This document shows, one piece after another, positions 61,274-64,000 of a stretch of 64,000 nucleotides of DNA. Source of the stretch: SG8-41 sp035649495 (GTDB lineage: Bacteria; Pseudomonadota; Gammaproteobacteria; Burkholderiales; SG8-41). The stretch lies in assembly GCA_035649495.1 (NCBI GenBank), contig DASRJL010000106.1:8359-72358 (forward strand). The letters run 5' to 3'. How positions within the stretch are numbered: position 1 is the first letter of the stretch; each line of letters opens with the position of its first letter. The position numbers were made by a program, and so were the translations under genes. Under the pieces are notes generated by a model. The model was given only the letters and a program-made list of their open reading frames with translations. It had not been told where the DNA came from and ran no database searches.

Positions 61274-61807
61274 TTGCTGATCGCCTTCAACAAGCCGTTC
61301 AACGTGCTCTGCCAGTTCACGGGCGGCGCGGGCCGGCGCACGCTGGCCGATTTCGTGACGGTGAAGGACGTCTATCCGGCAGGCCGGCTCGACTACGACA
61401 GCGAAGGCTTGCTGCTCCTGACCGACGACGGCACGCTGCAGCGGCGGATCGCCGATCCGCGTCATCGGACGAAGAAAACCTATCTCGCCCAGATCGAGCG
61501 CACCCCCGATGCCGCTGCGCTCGCGCTACTGCGTCGCGGCGTGAAGCTGCGGGACGGGGTCACGGCGCCGGCCGGCGCGCGGCTCGTCGGGGAACCGGAC
61601 TGGCTCTGGCCGCGCGAGCCGCCCATACGCTATCGGCGAAACGTGCCTGCCGCGTGGCTGGAGATCACGCTCACGGAGGGCCGCAATCGCCAGGTCCGCC
61701 GCATGACCGCCGCCGCGGGCCACCCGACCCTGCGGCTGGTGCGCGTGGCTATCGGCGCATGGTCGCTCGATGGATTGAAACCGGGGGAATGGGAATTGCG
61801 GCGATAG
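61274..61807 (+). CDS. rluE: RluE-like 23S rRNA pseudouridine synthase
   Basis: A pseudouridine synthase of the RsuA/RluB/RluE type. The sequence FNKPFNVLCQFTGGAGRRTLADF, the active site YPAGRLDYDSEGLLLLTDDG (catalytic Asp) and EGRNRQVRRMTAAAGHPTLRLVR are all characteristic and closest to RluE, which modifies U2457 of 23S rRNA in E. coli. No S4 domain is seen, as expected. The start is uncertain: TTG 61274 gives a normal core of 177 residues, whereas ATG 61118 adds about 52 residues translated from heptad array H18. Confidence 0.87.
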   Translation: MLIAFNKPFNVLCQFTGGAGRRTLADFVTVKDVYPAGRLDYDSEGLLLLTDDGTLQRRIADPRHRTKKTYLAQIERTPDAAALALLRRGVKLRDGVTAPAGARLVGEPDWLWPREPPIRYRRNVPAAWLEITLTEGRNRQVRRMTAAAGHPTLRLVRVAIGAWSLDGLKPGEWELRR

Positions 61808-61818
61808 CCGCACTCCTC

Positions 61819-61846
61819 AAGGATGAAGGATGAACGTGGAAAGATG
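61819..61846. repeat. Heptad array H19
   Basis: AAGGATG, AAGGATG, AACGTGG, AAAGATG, just after the RluE-like stop. The same unit type (AAGGATG/GATGAAC) occurs at 40593 and 16254. Confidence 0.6.
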
Positions 61847-61869
61847 ACCCCTACGCACTTTCAGCAGCG

Positions 61870-62259
61870 TCATCCACCCTGGGCGGTAGATGGGCACGGC
61901 TGGCCGCCGAACTCCGGCCCGTCCAGCGGGCGTATTTCGCACTCGATGTCCCATTCGTCGCCGTGGACCCGCAGGAAACGTTGGGTCAGCTCGATTGCCT
62001 CCTTCAGGGACTTCGCCTCGAGGATCGCGTAGCCGCCGATGACTTCCCTGGCTTCCGTGAACGGTCCGTCGGTCGTCGACAGCCTGCCGCCGCGCAGGCG
62101 CACGCGCGCGCCTTCCGCCGTCGGGCGCAGCCCGGCGGTGCTGATCAATGTACCCTCGCGGGTCATCTCCTCCATGAGCTTGCCCATGTCGTTCATGAGC
62201 TGCTCGCTCGGCACCTGGCCGCGCTTCTCGTCAATACGGATCATCGACAGGAATCGCAT
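61870..62259 (-). CDS. YciI-like (DGPFTE-type) protein
   Basis: A 129-residue protein of the YCII/DGPF family, dimeric alpha-beta barrels related to EthD and often near sigma factors. It starts MRFLSMIRIDEKRG and carries the diagnostic STTDGPFTEAREVIGGYAIL, then LRVHGDEWDIECEIRPLDG. Function unknown. It stands alone; the 62260-62460 stretch upstream shows no gene. Confidence 0.85.
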   Translation of the reverse strand: MRFLSMIRIDEKRGQVPSEQLMNDMGKLMEEMTREGTLISTAGLRPTAEGARVRLRGGRLSTTDGPFTEAREVIGGYAILEAKSLKEAIELTQRFLRVHGDEWDIECEIRPLDGPEFGGQPCPSTAQGG

Positions 62260-62460
62260 GGTTCGTCTCCTCGATCATGATGGGTGGGGGTGGACGCCGG
62301 CGTGTTCATCCGAACGCCCGTCACTGACTAGTCGAACGACGGGCCGCGGGATCGACATATCGGCGGATCCGCTTCAACACTAACCCAATCCATTGACTCG
62401 AAAAGAATTACACGACGAGATCTGGACCGGTCTCAGAAACAGCGTCCGGTTTCTTGCTCT

Positions 62461-62895
62461 TCAGCGGCCTGGTGCGGTCACCGGCGGGAGCAGCGTGACG
62501 AACGCGTCGCGGCCGCTCAGCTCGAGCTCGTGCGGAACCGGGCGGTTGAGATTCAGCACCACCCGGACCCGGTTGCCGCCCGGCAGGACCCGTACGTCCC
62601 GCAACTCGCGCTGGTTGATCTCGATGGCGTCCCTGGGCAGGTTGCTCGCGCTATCGGCGAAGTCGAGCGTGATGTTCGCCTGCGGCACGTGCATGGCGAC
62701 GACCGGCGGCCGTTCCCTGATTTCACGGGCAAACGAGATCTGGACGAGCGTCCTGCCCCCGGAAAGGGCGGCATAGCGGACGCTCTCGAGGGTATTGAGC
62801 GATTCCTGCAACGAGGCGTCGTTCTGCCCGCCTGCAGCAGGGCTCAGCACCATGCAGACCAGGAAGATGAGGGCGTGCGTTCGTCGGAGGCTCAT
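62461..62895 (-). CDS. Exported AMIN-domain-like protein
   Basis: A 144-residue secreted protein. A signal peptide (ALIFLVCMVLSPAAGGQ, about 8-24) precedes a single AMIN-like domain: LNTLESVRYAALSGGRTLVQISFA, QANITLDFADSASNL, VRVVLNLNRPVPHELELSG. AMIN domains bind peptidoglycan or anchor PilQ-like secretins; this one stands alone, without the secretin part. ATG 62895 is chosen at MSLRRTHA because the longer frame runs into unrelated sequence. Confidence 0.72.
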   Translation of the reverse strand: MSLRRTHALIFLVCMVLSPAAGGQNDASLQESLNTLESVRYAALSGGRTLVQISFAREIRERPPVVAMHVPQANITLDFADSASNLPRDAIEINQRELRDVRVLPGGNRVRVVLNLNRPVPHELELSGRDAFVTLLPPVTAPGR

Positions 62896-63000
62896 GTGCG
62901 AGGGATTGCAGCGGGAAAGGTTCAACACCAGAGCAAAATTGCGAGCCGGAAATCTTGTGAGCTGGTGCCCGGACAAATTTGAAGGCGTATCGTTGTCCGG

Positions 63001-63678
63001 ATGAACCCCATCTACAAGCTGATGATCCGGTCGACCGTATCGGGCATCCTTGCGCTGACTGCCATCATATTCATTCCCGCCGGTACATTGAATTACTGGC
63101 AAGGATGGGCGTACCTGGGCACGGCTGTTATCGCCTCCGGCCTCTACACGCTCTACGTCGCCATTTACGATCCCGCACTTATGCGGCGGCGCATGCAAGC
63201 CGGTCCATCGCACGAAAAAGAACCGGCCCAGAAGATCATCATAGTGCTCTTCTTTGCGGCGTTTCTGGCACTAATGATCGTGCCTGCGCTCGACTATCGT
63301 TTCGGCTGGTCGCCCGTACCGTGGCACACCTCGATCATCGGCGATCTTCTCGTCGCGCTCTCGTTCTATTTCTTCTATCTCGTGGCGAAAGTCAATACCT
63401 ATGCGGCCGCCAACGTGCGCGTGGAAGAAGGTCAGCGTGTTATCGATACCGGTGTATATGGTCTCGTACGCCATCCAATGTATTTCGGCGCGCTTTTTCT
63501 CATCATCGGCACGCCCCTCGCCCTTGGCTCATGGTGGACACTGCTTTTGGTACCCGTTTTTCTGGGCATCTTGTATTTCCGCCTGGCCAATGAAGAAGCA
63601 GTACTCGTTCGGGACCTGGCAGGTTATGTCGAGTATCAAAAGAAAGTGAAATATCGCCTGATCCCGTACGTTTGGTAG
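63001..63678 (+). CDS. Isoprenylcysteine carboxyl methyltransferase-family membrane protein
   Basis: A 225-residue polytopic membrane protein of the ICMT/MSMEG-type methyltransferase family. Membrane segments around 12-32, 40-60, 80-100, 115-135 and 160-195 are visible, with the AdoMet-binding core GVYGLVRHPMYFGALFLIIG and the conserved ANEEAVL. In bacteria the methyl acceptor is usually unknown (lipid or quinone-like). Its ATG at 63001 is about 105 bases from the divergent AMIN gene start. Confidence 0.82.
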   Translation: MNPIYKLMIRSTVSGILALTAIIFIPAGTLNYWQGWAYLGTAVIASGLYTLYVAIYDPALMRRRMQAGPSHEKEPAQKIIIVLFFAAFLALMIVPALDYRFGWSPVPWHTSIIGDLLVALSFYFFYLVAKVNTYAAANVRVEEGQRVIDTGVYGLVRHPMYFGALFLIIGTPLALGSWWTLLLVPVFLGILYFRLANEEAVLVRDLAGYVEYQKKVKYRLIPYVW

Positions 63679-63722
63679 TCACTCGCATGAATGAGCCATC
63701 CGGCGCGGATGGTTCAATTTGC

Positions 63723-64000
63723 CTACTTCAGCTTCTCGAGATACTCCGGCGCGATCCATTTCCGGGAGGCCTGAGCCCGGCGCACGACCGCACGGGCTTT
63801 TTCGACGTCCGGTTTTTGAATGAGATAGATCCCCACCAACGGGTTGTACGGCTCGCACGAGCAGCCGTCCGCGGAGCTTCCGATCTCGATGGATTTCTCG
63901 TAATCGCCGATGGCCAGGTCGACCTGCTTTTTCGCGGTCAGGTTGATATATCCCCGGTTGCAGTAGGCGTCGGCCAGTCGGTACCGTGACTTCGGTTGCA
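63723..64000 (-). CDS. TPR-repeat protein, C-terminal part (cut by window)
   Basis: The last 92 codons of a gene entering from the right edge, ending at TAG (63723-63725). The sequence RLADAYCNRGYINLTAKKQV, then DLAIGDYEKSIEIGSSADG, is a tetratricopeptide repeat. The end reads YLIQKPDVEKARAVVRRAQASRKW, a second partial repeat. A Cys-rich SADGCSCEPYNP lies between. Most likely a periplasmic or cytoplasmic scaffold; the missing N-terminus prevents naming it. Confidence 0.7.
   Translation of the reverse strand, partial: QPKSRYRLADAYCNRGYINLTAKKQVDLAIGDYEKSIEIGSSADGCSCEPYNPLVGIYLIQKPDVEKARAVVRRAQASRKWIAPEYLEKLK

Overview
The window is about 64 kb of GC-rich (roughly 65%, by eye) bacterial chromosome, most likely from a betaproteobacterium (Burkholderiales-like or an uncultured relative). 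The case rests on nine Bug/TctC-type periplasmic solute receptors, a Kdo 3-hydroxylase, a type IV pilin and a PilB/GspE-type ATPase, and a general content of catabolic dioxygenases, CoA ligases and transferases, amidohydrolases and hydantoinase. No rRNA, tRNA, CRISPR array, prophage or intact insertion sequence was seen. Both ends cut genes: a molybdenum hydroxylase at the left and a TPR protein at the right.

Layout. 1-6.2 kb: molybdenum hydroxylase, beta-propeller lipoprotein, then a two-gene unit encoding a GWSDG-type conserved protein and a UGSC-family selenoprotein with an in-frame TGA, then a Bug receptor. 6.3-12.5 kb: DNA polymerase IV, a TauD-like dioxygenase with a gluconate-dehydrogenase-like GMC pair, Kdo hydroxylase and a broken PhyH gene. 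12.5-18.3 kb: ketopantoate reductase-like protein, two Bug receptors, M32 carboxypeptidase, DUF808 membrane protein. 18.3-20 kb: a tandem duplicated coiled-coil gene in AT-richer DNA. 20-24 kb: DAHP synthase, amidohydrolase, TonB-like protein. 24-32.3 kb: Bug plus CoA transferase, a minus-strand PrpD-hydantoinase-small protein-CobW operon, and a PhnD-like plus Bug pair. 32-47 kb: more Bug receptors, HCCA isomerase-like protein, acyl-CoA synthetase, UxuA-like protein, DMT exporter, hydrolase, exonuclease, an exported HpcH-type aldolase with a beta-propeller, and a Tat-exported amidohydrolase. 47-57.5 kb: double-domain glycosyltransferase head to head with a pilin, FMN hydroxy-acid oxidase, lactonase, ThDP enzyme, VOC protein, PilB/GspE ATPase. 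57.5-64 kb: two tiny genes, Bug, AHL-lactonase-like hydrolase, beta-hydroxyacid dehydrogenase, RluE-like pseudouridine synthase and small proteins.

The gene content reads as a scavenging, organic-acid-centred metabolism. Bug receptors, none beside TctA/TctB membrane genes, sit next to CoA transferases, CoA ligases, hydrolases and oxidoreductases.

Two features stand out beyond the ordinary genes. First, the selenoprotein at 4596-5132: TGA at codon 95 is followed by Gly-Ser-Cys and an open frame to codon 178. Second, the noncoding architecture. About twenty intergenic loci are arrays with a strict 7-base period; each has its own unit sequence, and many are arranged as inverted arms around gene 3' ends. 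In three Bug genes such an array has become the start of the signal peptide. A separate family of four dispersed double-hairpin elements of about 63 bp, and two related CCCCTCCT/AGGAGGGG hairpin elements, are also present.
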